Part shown: in pieces, positions 1 through 8,209 of the stretch
Layout of the letters: each line of letters begins with the position of its first letter
Numbering within the stretch: the stretch's first letter is position 1
Origin: VAUL01 sp964603155
Lineage (GTDB): Bacteria; Desulfobacterota; Desulfuromonadia; Desulfuromonadales; BM103
Direction: 5' to 3'
Length of the DNA stretch: 35,685 nt
Assembly: GCA_964603155.1 (NCBI GenBank)
Contig: CAZRTZ010000025.1
Span: 1 to 35,685, forward strand
Notes under the pieces: generated by a model
Told to the model about the DNA's origin: nothing
The model's input: only the letters and a program-made list of their open reading frames with translations
Database searches by the model: none
Translations under genes and position numbers: made by a program

Positions 1-354
1 CCAAAGGAAGGCTTCCAGCGTCCCGAACTCGTCCCGGAGGGCCAGCACGCCGCGGGCGTTGCGGATCGCGGCCTCGATCTTGAGGCGGTTGCGCACGATG
101 CCGGGATCGGCGAGCAGGCGCCGGAGATCGGCCTCGCCATAGGCGGCAACCTTGTCGACGGCGAACTGGTCGAAGGCCTTGCGGTAATTGTCGCGCTTTT
201 TCAGGATCGTCAGCCAGCTCAGCCCGGCCTGCGCCCCCTCCAGGACGAGCATTTCGAAGAGGTGCCGGTCGTCATGGCAGGGGGTTCCCCACTCGCTGTC
301 GTGGTAAGCCCGGTAGAGCGGGTTGTCACCGCACCAGGCACAGCGGGTTTTCAT
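1..354 (-). CDS. tag: DNA-3-methyladenine glycosylase I, C-terminal end missing (runs off window)
   Basis: Base-excision repair enzyme that removes 3-methyladenine from alkylated DNA in the cytoplasm. The 118 visible codons carry the family N-terminal signature: MKTRCAWCGDNPLYRAYHD, then EWG, a DDRHLFEML segment and EGAQAGLSWLTILKKR, with the N-terminal Cys residues expected to be zinc ligands. The family is usually about 190 residues, so roughly the last third lies outside the window. The start ATG at 352-354 is preceded by a strong GAGGAGGGG ribosome site. It follows the GDYXXLXY gene by 86 bases in the same direction and may be cotranscribed with it. Identification is from recognised family motifs. 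Confidence 0.93.
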   Translation of the reverse strand, partial: MKTRCAWCGDNPLYRAYHDSEWGTPCHDDRHLFEMLVLEGAQAGLSWLTILKKRDNYRKAFDQFAVDKVAAYGEADLRRLLADPGIVRNRLKIEAAIRNARGVLALRDEFGTLEAFLW

Positions 355-440
355 GCTCGCCCCCTCCTCTCGCGCCGTCGCAATGGCCGCTTTGGTTTCT
401 GTCAGCGCCGCAGACTTCGCACTACAGGTGAATCGATCAC

Positions 441-938
441 TCAGCCGCCGCCGGCACGCGGACCGAGGGGCTGCAGGTTCGCGTCGCGCAGGGCGACGAG
501 GATGGCGTCACCATCGGCGGCCACCCGGAATTCGCCGAACTTTGCTATCCGATAGAGTTCCCCCTGCCCTTCCTGGAAGAAGAAGGCGTTGGTGGCGAAT
601 TTGGGCTGGCCGTTGCGGATGCGGTAGCGCAGCAGTGCCTCGTCGACGGCTACCGCTCCGTCGGCGAAGCGGCGGAAGGTACCGATGTCGCGCGGGTCGA
701 CAGCCAGCACCAGGCAGCCGTCCCGCAGCCCGGCGGTCGTGCCGCGCGGGAAGGCGTCGTTGGCGACCTTGAAGCGCAGCGCCATGTAGTCCCCCTGCAT
801 GAAGGAGCGCGGATCGACCGGCGCCAACTCGAGGAGCACCGTCCGCCCGCTGGTGATCAACTCCTCCCGCTGCCAGATGCCGACATTGACCAGCACCAGC
901 ACAACGGCGGCGGTGACGAGAAGGATGCCGTTACGCAT
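441..938 (-). CDS. GDYXXLXY domain protein
   Basis: A 165-residue membrane-anchored protein with one N-terminal hydrophobic helix (about residues 3-20) and the name-giving motif GDYMALRF near residue 50. The rest is predicted to lie outside the cytoplasm. Function is unknown in the family. Its usual partner is a DUF4401 membrane protein, and here that gene lies immediately upstream and overlaps by 8 bases, so the two should be translationally coupled. The ATG at 936-938 was chosen because the hydrophobic anchor starts directly after it; longer readings extend into the upstream gene in another frame. Confidence 0.88.
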   Translation of the reverse strand: MRNGILLVTAAVVLVLVNVGIWQREELITSGRTVLLELAPVDPRSFMQGDYMALRFKVANDAFPRGTTAGLRDGCLVLAVDPRDIGTFRRFADGAVAVDEALLRYRIRNGQPKFATNAFFFQEGQGELYRIAKFGEFRVAADGDAILVALRDANLQPLGPRAGGG

Positions 939-2007
939 GGCGACGGGCCTCCCGGCCCGGGAAGAGCCGGCGCAAGCCCCAGCGCGCCCCGAGCAGGACC
1001 GCTCCGCTCGCCGCCAGGACCAGCGCCTTGTATAGCAGCGTCTCGCGCATCTGGTAGTAGTAATAACCAAGGAACGACGCCACCGCCAGCACCCCCAGGC
1101 CAAAGAGCACGCGGTTGCCGCCGGCGAAGCCGAGGATCAGGATCAGCAGGGCGGCGGCCAGGCCGTGCGCCGGGAAGGTAACCCCCATGACCAGCGCGGC
1201 ACAGCCGAGCATGGCGAGCCCTTCGCGGCTGGCGGAGGCGATCTCCAGTTCGCGCAGGATCTGCACGGCAACGACCAGGAAGACCACCGCGACCAGGGCC
1301 GTCCCCACCGTGGTTCCGTAACGCTGCAGCCAGCCGCCTCCACCGCCGCGCTGGAAGAAAAAGAGCAAATCGCCGTGCAGCAACGGGGTGGCCGCGGTCT
1401 GCAAGGTCCCGAGGGCCAGCCCGTAGCCGACCGGCCGCCACAGTTCGGCCCGGGCCGCCAGGCGCAGCTCGTTGCGCCAGACCAGCGCACAGCCGCTCGC
1501 CGCCATGGGGAGGGCAAGGCCGTGCACCCCGGCCTGGGCACACCCCAGGGAGAGGGTGATGGTCGCGACCACTGTGGTGCCGGCCCGGTGGATGAAGTTG
1601 GGCATGACCAGCGTCAGGATCGTCTCGACGCCGGCGAAGAGGAAATGGGCTAGGCTCGTTTCGAAACGGAAGTGCTGATAAATGGCGACCCCGAAGAGGA
1701 TCTGGCCGGCGAACCCCGTGGCCAGGCCGAACTGGCCGGCAAAATCGTTCTTCGCCGCCAGGCGGAAGACCGCATAGGCCGCGCCGCTGCAGATCGTCGC
1801 CACCACGGCGGCGGTGCCGGCGCTATCCAGCACCCGCGCGAAGGCCGCACCGATGAAGCCGATGAGGAAAAAGGCGCCGATCCAGCCGGCAATCCCGAGC
1901 ATGACCCGGACGAACCAGGGCGACCCGGAGTGTTCCGGAACCTCCCCGGCAACCAGCCCGGCGCTTCGCAGCCGCCCCCACAGCTCCCGGCAGGCCGCCG
2001 CGTTCAC
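931..2007 (-). CDS. DUF4401 family multi-spanning membrane protein
   Basis: A 358-residue polytopic inner-membrane protein with about ten hydrophobic segments separated by short loops. The arrangement between a DUF2157 gene and a GDYXXLXY gene is the recognised three-gene cassette of this family, whose role is not established. The GTG start at 2005-2007 overlaps the upstream stop codon in a GTGA arrangement and has a GGAGGTG ribosome site just upstream. That makes it a better choice than the longer reading starting at 2040, whose extra residues are low-complexity Gly/Ala. Confidence 0.85.
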   Translation of the reverse strand: MNAAACRELWGRLRSAGLVAGEVPEHSGSPWFVRVMLGIAGWIGAFFLIGFIGAAFARVLDSAGTAAVVATICSGAAYAVFRLAAKNDFAGQFGLATGFAGQILFGVAIYQHFRFETSLAHFLFAGVETILTLVMPNFIHRAGTTVVATITLSLGCAQAGVHGLALPMAASGCALVWRNELRLAARAELWRPVGYGLALGTLQTAATPLLHGDLLFFFQRGGGGGWLQRYGTTVGTALVAVVFLVVAVQILRELEIASASREGLAMLGCAALVMGVTFPAHGLAAALLILILGFAGGNRVLFGLGVLAVASFLGYYYYQMRETLLYKALVLAASGAVLLGARWGLRRLFPGREARRHA

Positions 2008-3131
2008 TCCCCCACCTCCCGCGCCACTAGGCGCAGCCACCAGCCGCCGGCGGCTGACAGCCCGATTACGACCAGGCCGATGAGGAGAAACGCTCCGGAA
2101 TCCCCGTGATCAAGCAGGTGCCTGCCGAGGTACACGGCGATGACGATGACCAGGCTCAGCACCCCCAGGGCCAGCATATAGAGGTCACGGATGCGGAAAC
2201 GGTAGATCGCGTAGCCGACACCGAGCCAGGCGAGGTAGCCGGCGTAGACCGCCAGATCGCCGCCGTCACGATCGACGATCGACCAGGTCGTCAGCAAGGT
2301 GGTGAAACCGAGGGCGGCGCTGGCCACGAGCCGCGGCGCCCAACGCTCCGCGAGCCACGCCACGCGCCCCGCCGCCAGCTCCCAGGCCACCAGGGCGGCG
2401 GTATCGATGCCAGCCAGCGCCCAGCACAGGGCCTTGGGCGAGCAGAGGATACCGAAGAAGCCGGCAAAGGCCTGGTAATAGAAGCCGGCGGCGAGGTTGA
2501 CCAGAGCGAGGAGGAGCAGCCACAGGGGGGCGAAGCGGGCGATGGCGACCCACGGCACGATGCACAGCGCCCAGGTGGCAAATAGCTCCCACGGGTCGGC
2601 GCCGGTCTGGTAGGTCTGACCGACCAGCGCCAGCAGCGCCCCCACCAGCAGGGTGGCCGCCAGGAGCGCGGCCTGGCCGGCGGCCCGCTCCAGGCCGAGC
2701 CGCCAGGCGGCGAGGGTGGCAACAAGCAGCAGCACCTCGACCAGGCCGAAGCGGGTGAAGCGCCCCAGCTCCTGCCAGTTGTAGGCAAAGAAGAAGATCA
2801 CCGCAACGGCGAGCAGCAGCGCCCCCAGCCACAGCGCCGCGGCGTCGAGGAAACGTCGCCATTCCCTCGGACCGGGCAGCGCCCCGGCCAGGCGCAGCGC
2901 CTGCGGCAGCCGCTCGACGGTGAGATCGCCGGCGGCGACCCACGCCAGCATCTCTCCCCGGCCGTGGCCGAGGCGGAACCGGGCGGGGGGAACAGCCGGT
3001 ACCGGCGCGGCACCCGGGGTGACGCGGAAGACCGTGGCACAGCGCGGGCAGCGGGTGTTGGCGCCCCGGGCGGGGATGCGCGCGGCATCGACTTCAGCCG
3101 AAAAGTGGCAGGAGGGGCATTCAATCTTCAT
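2004..3131 (-). CDS. DUF2157 membrane protein with N-terminal MJ0042-type zinc ribbon
   Basis: A protein of about 375 residues. The first 35 residues form a zinc ribbon: CPSC at 5-8 and CPRC at 28-31, followed by an FRV motif, as in MJ0042-type ribbons. A soluble linker of about 60 residues follows, then about ten transmembrane helices matching DUF2157. The zinc ribbon joined to DUF2157 is a variation on the family, which often lacks it. It is the first gene of the DUF2157-DUF4401-GDYXXLXY cassette. The start is uncertain between ATG 3131 (chosen, directly before the ribbon) and ATG 3140; neither has a good ribosome site. No function can be assigned. Confidence 0.82.
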   Translation of the reverse strand: MKIECPSCHFSAEVDAARIPARGANTRCPRCATVFRVTPGAAPVPAVPPARFRLGHGRGEMLAWVAAGDLTVERLPQALRLAGALPGPREWRRFLDAAALWLGALLLAVAVIFFFAYNWQELGRFTRFGLVEVLLLVATLAAWRLGLERAAGQAALLAATLLVGALLALVGQTYQTGADPWELFATWALCIVPWVAIARFAPLWLLLLALVNLAAGFYYQAFAGFFGILCSPKALCWALAGIDTAALVAWELAAGRVAWLAERWAPRLVASAALGFTTLLTTWSIVDRDGGDLAVYAGYLAWLGVGYAIYRFRIRDLYMLALGVLSLVIVIAVYLGRHLLDHGDSGAFLLIGLVVIGLSAAGGWWLRLVAREVGE

Positions 3132-3197
3132 GGTCGGCATCCGGCATCGGCAGCGCTTCCCCGCAAACTGGGGAGCATCCCTCATGGCAAAACAAAA

Positions 3198-3223
3198 AGC
3201 GAAGTCACCCCTGTGACTTCGCT
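3198..3223 (-). terminator. perfect 11-bp stem-loop followed by T-run on minus strand
   Basis: Arms 3198-3208 and 3213-3223 are perfectly complementary with a 4-base loop. On the minus strand the stem is followed by TTTTTGTTTTG, so it is an intrinsic terminator in that direction. It could stop minus-strand read-through from the draG operon. It also lies at the start of the leader of the DUF2157 operon, just after a promoter-like sequence, so attenuation is an alternative. Confidence 0.75.
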
Positions 3224-3225
3224 AA

Positions 3226-3253
3226 CTTATTCGTATTTATTAAACGTTGTCAA
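3226..3253 (-). promoter_or_regulatory. putative sigma-70 promoter of the DUF2157 operon
   Basis: Minus-strand TTGACA (3248-3253, perfect -35) is followed after 16 bases by AATAAG (3226-3231, weak -10). The predicted start falls inside the hairpin at 3198-3223. It is an inference from spacing only. Confidence 0.45.
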
Positions 3254-3302
3254 CTTTGTCTGGCGCAGCCGCTGGAAGCGGCAGGTATAGTATAGTGAAG
3301 AT

Positions 3303-3830
3303 ATGGACAACACCTCTGTTGGCAGCGACTCCGTACCACCGCGCTACAGCCGGCGCCCCTTCCCCCCCTATCGCTACCTCCCCTTCCAGGGCGACAGGGG
3401 ACGCCCCCATCCGCGCAACGACCCGGCCGGCCACTCCTACCATGACGACGAAGACTATCTGCCGCAATTCACCGCCGATGACTGGTCAACCTGCGAACCG
3501 TACCTGTACGGCGTCGACCTGTTCAATCACGGCTACTTCTGGGAAGCGCATGAAGCCTGGGAGGCGGTCTGGCTGGCCGCCGGGGCGCGGGAAACCAACT
3601 GTGGCATTTTTGTGCAGGGGCTGATTCAGCTGGCGGCCGCCCAGCTCAAGCGGGTGATCGGCTCGCCGCCGGGGGCAGAATCGCTCACGGCGGCCGGCTG
3701 CGAGAAACTCGCGATGGCCGAAGGGATCTTCCTCGGCATCGACGTGGCCACGTTGATTGCCACGACACATCGCTGCCTGCGTGAGGATTGCGGCGAATTT
3801 CCGTTGATCGTGCTGCGCTTCCCGGGGTGA
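3303..3830 (+). CDS. DUF309 domain protein
   Basis: A 175-residue cytoplasmic protein. The DUF309 core is clear around residues 67-110: YLYGVDLFNHGYFWEAHEAW followed by VWLAAG and GLIQLAAAQLK. The N-terminal extension with YLPFQGDRGRPHPRND also seems usual for the delta-proteobacterial members. The biochemical role of the family is unknown. There is no Shine-Dalgarno sequence before the ATG, and a tandem TATAGT element ends only 6 bases upstream, so the message may be leaderless. The gene is isolated, divergent from the DUF2157 operon and convergent with the draG-associated small genes. Confidence 0.85.
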   Translation: MDNTSVGSDSVPPRYSRRPFPPYRYLPFQGDRGRPHPRNDPAGHSYHDDEDYLPQFTADDWSTCEPYLYGVDLFNHGYFWEAHEAWEAVWLAAGARETNCGIFVQGLIQLAAAQLKRVIGSPPGAESLTAAGCEKLAMAEGIFLGIDVATLIATTHRCLREDCGEFPLIVLRFPG

Positions 3831-3833
3831 TCG

Positions 3834-4130
3834 CTAAGAGCCCAACTCATCCCGCATCACCGTCACCAGGCAGTCGAACACCTCGGCGCGGGTCCGGATG
3901 AAAGCCGGCATCTCGTTGAGCATCACCTCTTCGAGCCGGTGCAGGACGTTGCCGTCGACGCTCCCCAGTTCATCCATCACCGCCTCCAGCATCGGGATGA
4001 CCTCGTAGAGATCGTCGCGGTCGAAGGGGTGCGGGTCGGGTTTGCCGGCAAACTTCGGCAGCTCCCTGGTCGTCTTCTTGCGACGATACTTGTAGTAGAG
4101 ATCGGACGGCCTGATGGCGATGCCGGACAT
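3834..4130 (-). CDS. unrecognised 98-residue protein at end of the draTG operon
   Basis: I do not recognise this protein. It is soluble, rich in charged residues, with a basic N-terminal segment (DLYYKYRRKKTTRELPKF) followed by a largely helical acidic half (EVIPMLEAVMDELG, RLEEVMLNEMPAF). No cysteines that could bind metal together are seen and there is no signal peptide. The ATG at 4128-4130 is preceded by GGAGGAGCACGCC. It lies 16 bases behind the preceding small Cys-rich gene, in the same direction as draT and draG, so cotranscription and a role connected with nitrogenase control are plausible but unproven. Confidence 0.7.
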   Translation of the reverse strand: MSGIAIRPSDLYYKYRRKKTTRELPKFAGKPDPHPFDRDDLYEVIPMLEAVMDELGSVDGNVLHRLEEVMLNEMPAFIRTRAEVFDCLVTVMRDELGS

Positions 4131-4146
4131 GGCGTGCTCCTCCCGG

Positions 4147-4401
4147 TCAAGCGCAACTGCCGCAGCCGTCGACCTTTTTGGCGCAACCGCTGCTGCACAC
4201 AACTGGCGCCTCACCCTGGCAACGCTTTTCGAGCAATGCGGTCAAGGAAGCCAAAGCGACCAGCCACCCCCCTTCCTGCTCCGCACCGACCAGCAGGCCG
4301 CGCTTGATGTGCATCAGCACGTTGAGGGGGGTGCTGCCAAGGATTTCGGCAGCCTGTTCCAGCGAGAGCCAGAGAGAAAACGCGTCTTTATTGTCACTCA
4401 T
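4147..4401 (-). CDS. small protein with helix-turn-helix-like segment and Cys-rich tail
   Basis: An 84-residue protein. Residues 10-45 (LSLEQAAEILGSTPLNVLMH and following) resemble the winged-helix or excisionase-type DNA-binding fold of MerR-like proteins. The last 18 residues contain five cysteines (C69, C73, C79, C82 among them: VCSSGCAKKVDGCGSCA), a likely metal or Fe-S binding tail. Its ATG overlaps the draG stop by 8 bases (ATGAGTGA) and has a GGAGACTCCC ribosome site, so it is coupled to draG. A regulator or small metal-binding partner are both possible; family not identified. Confidence 0.75.
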   Translation of the reverse strand: MSDNKDAFSLWLSLEQAAEILGSTPLNVLMHIKRGLLVGAEQEGGWLVALASLTALLEKRCQGEAPVVCSSGCAKKVDGCGSCA

Positions 4402-5329
4402 GGGAGTCTCCTTCGTCTGTTGTCCTGAAGCAGGGTGCCCGACGGATCAGCTCCGACGCCGTTTCTTCGACGTCCCGGCGCACCTCGGGATCGAGCCTTT
4501 TCAGCCACTGCGGGGGGATCGCCGCCTCGCCGTACAGCGCCCCGGCGATCATCCCGGCGATCGCCCCGGTGGTATCCGCATCTCCCCCCTGGTTGACCAC
4601 GCCGACCAGGCATTCCTCGAAGGAACCGGTAGTAAAGAGGAAGTGAAACACGGTCTGCATCGTCTCCACCACGTAGCCATCGGCGCGGCCGTGATAATCG
4701 TTGAAGTGGAAGTTAGGATGCTGCGCTACCAGTTCGCGGGCGATGCCGTACAGGGCGAAGCGGTCGGCGCCAAGCAGCGCGGCCTGCACCATCTTCCCGA
4801 CCGTGACGCAAGCGGTGTCGGAAAACGGGTGGTTGTGGGTCAGATGCGCCTGAGCCAAGGCAATCTGCGCCATGAGCACCTGATCCCCGAGCGTGAAGAG
4901 GGGCACCGGCACCAGGCGCATGACCGCACCGTTCCCGGCATCGTACTCGTTGGGCGGCGTTTCCAGCTGTCCCTTGATCAGGTAATCGCGGATGCCGCGC
5001 CGCACCGTCGAACCGATGTCGACCGGTTTGCTCCGCATCCAGGCGAGAAACGCCTCGGCCGCCGCCTTGAGATTCCACCCCCCGCTCTGCAGGATCGCCC
5101 GGGCGAGAGCCAGCGACATTTCGGTATCGTCGGTAACCTTGCCGGGCTTGAGGTGGAGCCAGCCTCCGCCGACGATCTTGCGGTGCACCCCGAATCTCGA
5201 CCGGATTTCGCAGGGGGTCATGAACTCGGTGGTCGCCCCCAGCGCGTCCCCCACCGCCACACCGAGGAAGGCGCCGCGGGCACGAGCAAGCACTTCAGCA
5301 ACTGAGGGCTGGGGGCTGAGGGCTGACAT
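4394..5329 (-). CDS. draG: ADP-ribosyl-[dinitrogen reductase] glycohydrolase
   Basis: Removes ADP-ribose from the modified arginine of the nitrogenase Fe protein and so reactivates it. The 311 residues match the ADP-ribosylglycohydrolase family throughout: the N-terminal GVAVGDALGATTEF, the metal-binding TDDTEMSLALARA around residue 95, and NQGGDADTTGAIAGMIAGA near residue 240, which supplies the second set of binuclear-metal Asp residues. Family length is about 300. It follows draT by 89 bases. The start is doubtful: AGGAG abuts the ATG at 5327-5329, the first ten residues come from a heptamer repeat, and a GTG at residue 13 is possible. Confidence 0.93.
   Translation of the reverse strand: MSALSPQPSVAEVLARARGAFLGVAVGDALGATTEFMTPCEIRSRFGVHRKIVGGGWLHLKPGKVTDDTEMSLALARAILQSGGWNLKAAAEAFLAWMRSKPVDIGSTVRRGIRDYLIKGQLETPPNEYDAGNGAVMRLVPVPLFTLGDQVLMAQIALAQAHLTHNHPFSDTACVTVGKMVQAALLGADRFALYGIARELVAQHPNFHFNDYHGRADGYVVETMQTVFHFLFTTGSFEECLVGVVNQGGDADTTGAIAGMIAGALYGEAAIPPQWLKRLDPEVRRDVEETASELIRRAPCFRTTDEGDSHE
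5302..5326 (+). repeat. heptanucleotide tandem repeat at the draG start
   Basis: Three 7-base units, CTGAGGG CTGGGGG CTGAGGG, plus a partial CTGA, directly beside and within the first codons of draG (minus strand). A change of one unit would shift the reading frame of an ATG at 5327-5329. Confidence 0.6.
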
Positions 5330-5418
5330 CTCCTGCTCTATCCCTTCACCAACTTACAACGTCAAGACTTGACATCTCACAAAGGGACAGGCCCAACGCC
5401 TCAAGTGGGCGTCTTTCA

Positions 5419-6210
5419 TCAGCCCCCGATCAAAACTTCCACCTCGTACTCGCCGCCGATCACCATCACCTCCCCCTCCCCTTTCAAAAGCGCCGCCGGC
5501 AGCAGATCGCCGCAGAAGAACACCTTGGGGAGGGGCACATCGGCCTCCATGACCTTGGAGCCGAACTCCCAGGCGCGTTCGAAGTCGGTGGTGAAGGAGA
5601 CCAGGTTGTTGAGCCGCACGACGTGCCGCCGCCCACCGAGCTTTTCCACGATGCGCTGGTCGTCGAAATCGTTGATCCCCCGCCACAGGCGCAGGTGGGT
5701 CGGTACCGGCCGACTGCGGTGCAGTTCGCACTGCACGAATTCATAAAGCAGATCGAATTGCGTCATCAGGGCGCTGGTGCGCGCCACCCCCTGCATGCGC
5801 TCGACCAGGTAGGCGTGATAGGCGTCATCATGGATGTCGGCGATCGGCACGCGGTGGAAGGTCGGCGGCAGGCCGAGGCGGCTTTCCACCCACCCCTTGA
5901 GGACCGCCCCCTCGCGCGAGTTGCTGTCGAACATCCAGCCGCGCAGAAAACGCAGGTAGCTGTTCTTCAGGCTCTTGCGGCTGCTGCTGGTGTCGGCCTG
6001 CTCCCACTGGTGCAACTGGAAGACCACGTCCATGTAGTCGTGGAACTTCTGACCGCGGTCCAGGCGGGCATCGATCCGGTCGAGGTCGGCAAACAGCCGC
6101 TGGTGACTGTGCCTTACCCCCTGGATCTCCAGCACCTGCGGATGGCGGTTGAAGCTGCGTGAAGCGATCGCCCAGGGCGGCAGGTTGCAGAGGTTGAAGG
6201 GGGAGATCAT
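5419..6210 (-). CDS. draT: NAD(+)--dinitrogen-reductase ADP-D-ribosyltransferase
   Basis: Transfers ADP-ribose from NAD to an arginine of the dinitrogenase reductase (NifH) and so switches nitrogenase off in response to ammonium or energy loss. The 263 residues fit the DraT family, including the N-terminal FNLCNLPPWAIASRSFNRHP, the internal FLRGWMFDSNSREGAVLKGW and the ARTT-like segment LVSFTTDFERAWEFGSKVME. The family is about 270 residues. The ATG overlaps the stop of the GNAT gene as ATGA, so translation is coupled, and draG follows. No glnB or amtB is present in the window. The pairing with draG makes the assignment very firm. Confidence 0.95.
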   Translation of the reverse strand: MISPFNLCNLPPWAIASRSFNRHPQVLEIQGVRHSHQRLFADLDRIDARLDRGQKFHDYMDVVFQLHQWEQADTSSSRKSLKNSYLRFLRGWMFDSNSREGAVLKGWVESRLGLPPTFHRVPIADIHDDAYHAYLVERMQGVARTSALMTQFDLLYEFVQCELHRSRPVPTHLRLWRGINDFDDQRIVEKLGGRRHVVRLNNLVSFTTDFERAWEFGSKVMEADVPLPKVFFCGDLLPAALLKGEGEVMVIGGEYEVEVLIGG

Positions 6211-7058
6211 CCCATGCTCCCAAGGCTGGCCAGAGCCACGATTTCACCGAATTTGACCGTACCCGGCTCGCCTCGCACCATCAGCACGGTCGAGCCGACC
6301 CGGTTGAAGCCCACGGCAGCGAGTAGAATCCGTATCGGCGACCCGCCGATAAGGTCTATGGCCAGCTCTTCTCCGCCAGAACAGGCCGCCATGGCCGCGG
6401 CCAGCACCGTCCGGTTGGAACGCGGGCAAAGGTCGGCCGACAGCCAGGGGCCGAGGATGCGCAGACCGCCTCCACCCTGCAGCAGAGCCACGGTGCCGTT
6501 GGCGGTCAATACGCGGCCGCCGCGTGCCAGCAGATTCAGCAGCCCGGCCCGAGAATCGCCCCAGGCGGCTTCGTCAACCCTTGCCAGCCTCTGCAGGTCG
6601 CCGGCGGAAGAGGTGGGCAGCGGGAGGGTTGAGTCGCCACGCCCCTGCCAGATCCAGCGCTCGATACTCCCGACCGCGCGGAATCCGCCCGCCTCGTAGA
6701 GTGACCGCCCGGCAACCGACGCCGTCAACCAGAGGCTGGCCGCACCGCTCTCAGCAAGCTGCTCTGCCGCGTACCGGAAGAGCCGCCGTCCCACCCCTTC
6801 CCCGCGAAGATGAGGAGCGACGATCAGGTTGCCGATCCAGCCCGAACACTGGTGCCGGCACACGGTTACAAAGCCAAGCGGCGTGCCGTCACGGCCCCGC
6901 CCGACAAAGGCACAGTCGGCCAGCTCATTGCCGTAGAGTGAAAGCTCCCAGGGCGGCACCCGCCACCCCTCCTCGGCCGCCCAGGCCTCGAAAAACGGCC
7001 AATCGAACCGGTCAGGCCGGTCGATGATTTCTATCCCAGGCTGCCGTTCAAGCCGCAC
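6207..7058 (-). CDS. GNAT-family N-acetyltransferase (two-domain)
   Basis: A 283-residue cytoplasmic protein. Residues 1-140 form a GNAT domain with the acetyl-CoA loop NLIVAPHLRGEGVGRRLF. Residues 150-283 look like the second, degenerate acetyltransferase domain (Acetyltransf_18 type), with DEAAWGDSRAGLLNLL. The acetylated substrate is unknown. The GTG start overlaps the nifV stop by 11 bases and has GGAG 7 bases upstream, and its stop overlaps draT, so it is embedded in the nifV-draTG operon. A link to nitrogenase regulation or amino-acid metabolism is only suggested by position. Confidence 0.85.
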   Translation of the reverse strand: MRLERQPGIEIIDRPDRFDWPFFEAWAAEEGWRVPPWELSLYGNELADCAFVGRGRDGTPLGFVTVCRHQCSGWIGNLIVAPHLRGEGVGRRLFRYAAEQLAESGAASLWLTASVAGRSLYEAGGFRAVGSIERWIWQGRGDSTLPLPTSSAGDLQRLARVDEAAWGDSRAGLLNLLARGGRVLTANGTVALLQGGGGLRILGPWLSADLCPRSNRTVLAAAMAACSGGEELAIDLIGGSPIRILLAAVGFNRVGSTVLMVRGEPGTVKFGEIVALASLGSMG

Positions 7059-8190
7059 GGTCGGCTCCGTTGAGCAGTGCGAGCAGGTCGGTATCGCTGA
7101 GCGGTCGTTTGAGTTCCTGGCTGCGGCGGCGGACCCTACTCATCAGAAACTGCTCCTCTGCCGGCAGCAGCACAATGCCGAGCGCCGCCAAGCGATGACG
7201 CAGTCCGTGCGTTCCCGAATGCTTGCCGACCACAAACTGCCGCTCGAGCCCGACCTCCCCGGGGTCGAATCCCTCATAGTTGCCCGGGTTTTTGAGAACC
7301 CCATCGGCATGCAACCCGGATTCGACGGCGAAAACCAGCTCCCCGACCACCGCCTTCCACTCCGGCACCGGCCGGCAGCTGGCCTGCCCGACCAGCCGTG
7401 ACAGTTCGACGAAGCGCCGGGTGTCGATCTTCGGATCGATCCCGCAGGCATGCTTGAGGGCCATGACGACCTCTTCGAGAGCGGCGTTGCCGGCCCGCTC
7501 GCCGAGGCCGTTGACCGTGGTGTTGACGAAGCGCGCCCCGGCGCGGATACCGGCAATGGCGTTGGCGGTGGCCATGCCGAGATCGTTGTGGGTGTGCACC
7601 TCAAGGTCGAGCGCGGGGACGCTGGCGCGCAAGAAGCTGATCTTGTCGAAGGTGGTGAAGGGGTCGAGAATGCCGAGGGTGTCGCAGAAGCGGAAGCGGT
7701 CGGCACCCAGGCTGCGGGCGATCTCCATCAGTTCCGCCAGGAAAGCGAGGTCGGCGCGGCTGGCGTCCTCGCCGCCGACGGACACGTACAGATCATGCTC
7801 CTTGGCGAAGCCGAGCGCCGTCTTGAGCTGTTCCCTGACCCAGGCGCGGTCCTTCCCCAGCTTGTGCGCGATGTGGATATCGGACACCGACAGGGAGATA
7901 TCGACGGCCGTCACGCCACTGTCGAGCGACGCCTGGATATCGCCGATCACCGTCCGGTTCCAGGTAATCAGTCTGGCGTTGAGCCCGAGATCGACCAGGG
8001 CCCGCACCGAGGCCCGCTCCTCCACACCCATCGCCGGGATGCCGCACTCGATCTCCTGCACGCCGATGGCGTCGAGCAGCCGGGCAATGGCGATCTTTTC
8101 CGCCAGGGAGAAGACCACTCCGGCGGTCTGTTCGCCGTCACGCAGGGTGGTGTCGTCGATGATGATCTGTGGCGTTGCGCAGGGCTGCAT
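7048..8190 (-). CDS. nifV: homocitrate synthase
   Basis: Condenses acetyl-CoA with 2-oxoglutarate to homocitrate, the organic ligand of the FeMo-cofactor. The 380 residues start with the DRE-TIM metallolyase signature (DDTTLRDGEQTAGV) and include the metal-binding HTHNDLGMATANA and the GLGERAGNAALEE loop, in normal order and at normal length. Related isopropylmalate or lysine-pathway synthases are the alternative, but the position among nifE, nifN, draT and draG favours NifV. It has a GGAGG ribosome site and is preceded by the two-hairpin/terminator leader described separately. Confidence 0.93.
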   Translation of the reverse strand: MQPCATPQIIIDDTTLRDGEQTAGVVFSLAEKIAIARLLDAIGVQEIECGIPAMGVEERASVRALVDLGLNARLITWNRTVIGDIQASLDSGVTAVDISLSVSDIHIAHKLGKDRAWVREQLKTALGFAKEHDLYVSVGGEDASRADLAFLAELMEIARSLGADRFRFCDTLGILDPFTTFDKISFLRASVPALDLEVHTHNDLGMATANAIAGIRAGARFVNTTVNGLGERAGNAALEEVVMALKHACGIDPKIDTRRFVELSRLVGQASCRPVPEWKAVVGELVFAVESGLHADGVLKNPGNYEGFDPGEVGLERQFVVGKHSGTHGLRHRLAALGIVLLPAEEQFLMSRVRRRSQELKRPLSDTDLLALLNGADRAA

Positions 8191-8209
8191 GGCAAAACCT
8201 CCGGAATGG

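Noticed and set aside
4178..5305. 375-codon plus-strand open frame opposite draG
   Set aside because: It lies exactly antisense to a clear draG, has no recognisable domain and arises from high GC. The same applies to the long plus-strand frames at 21108-22247, 22574-24013, 30892-32133 and 31817-33577.
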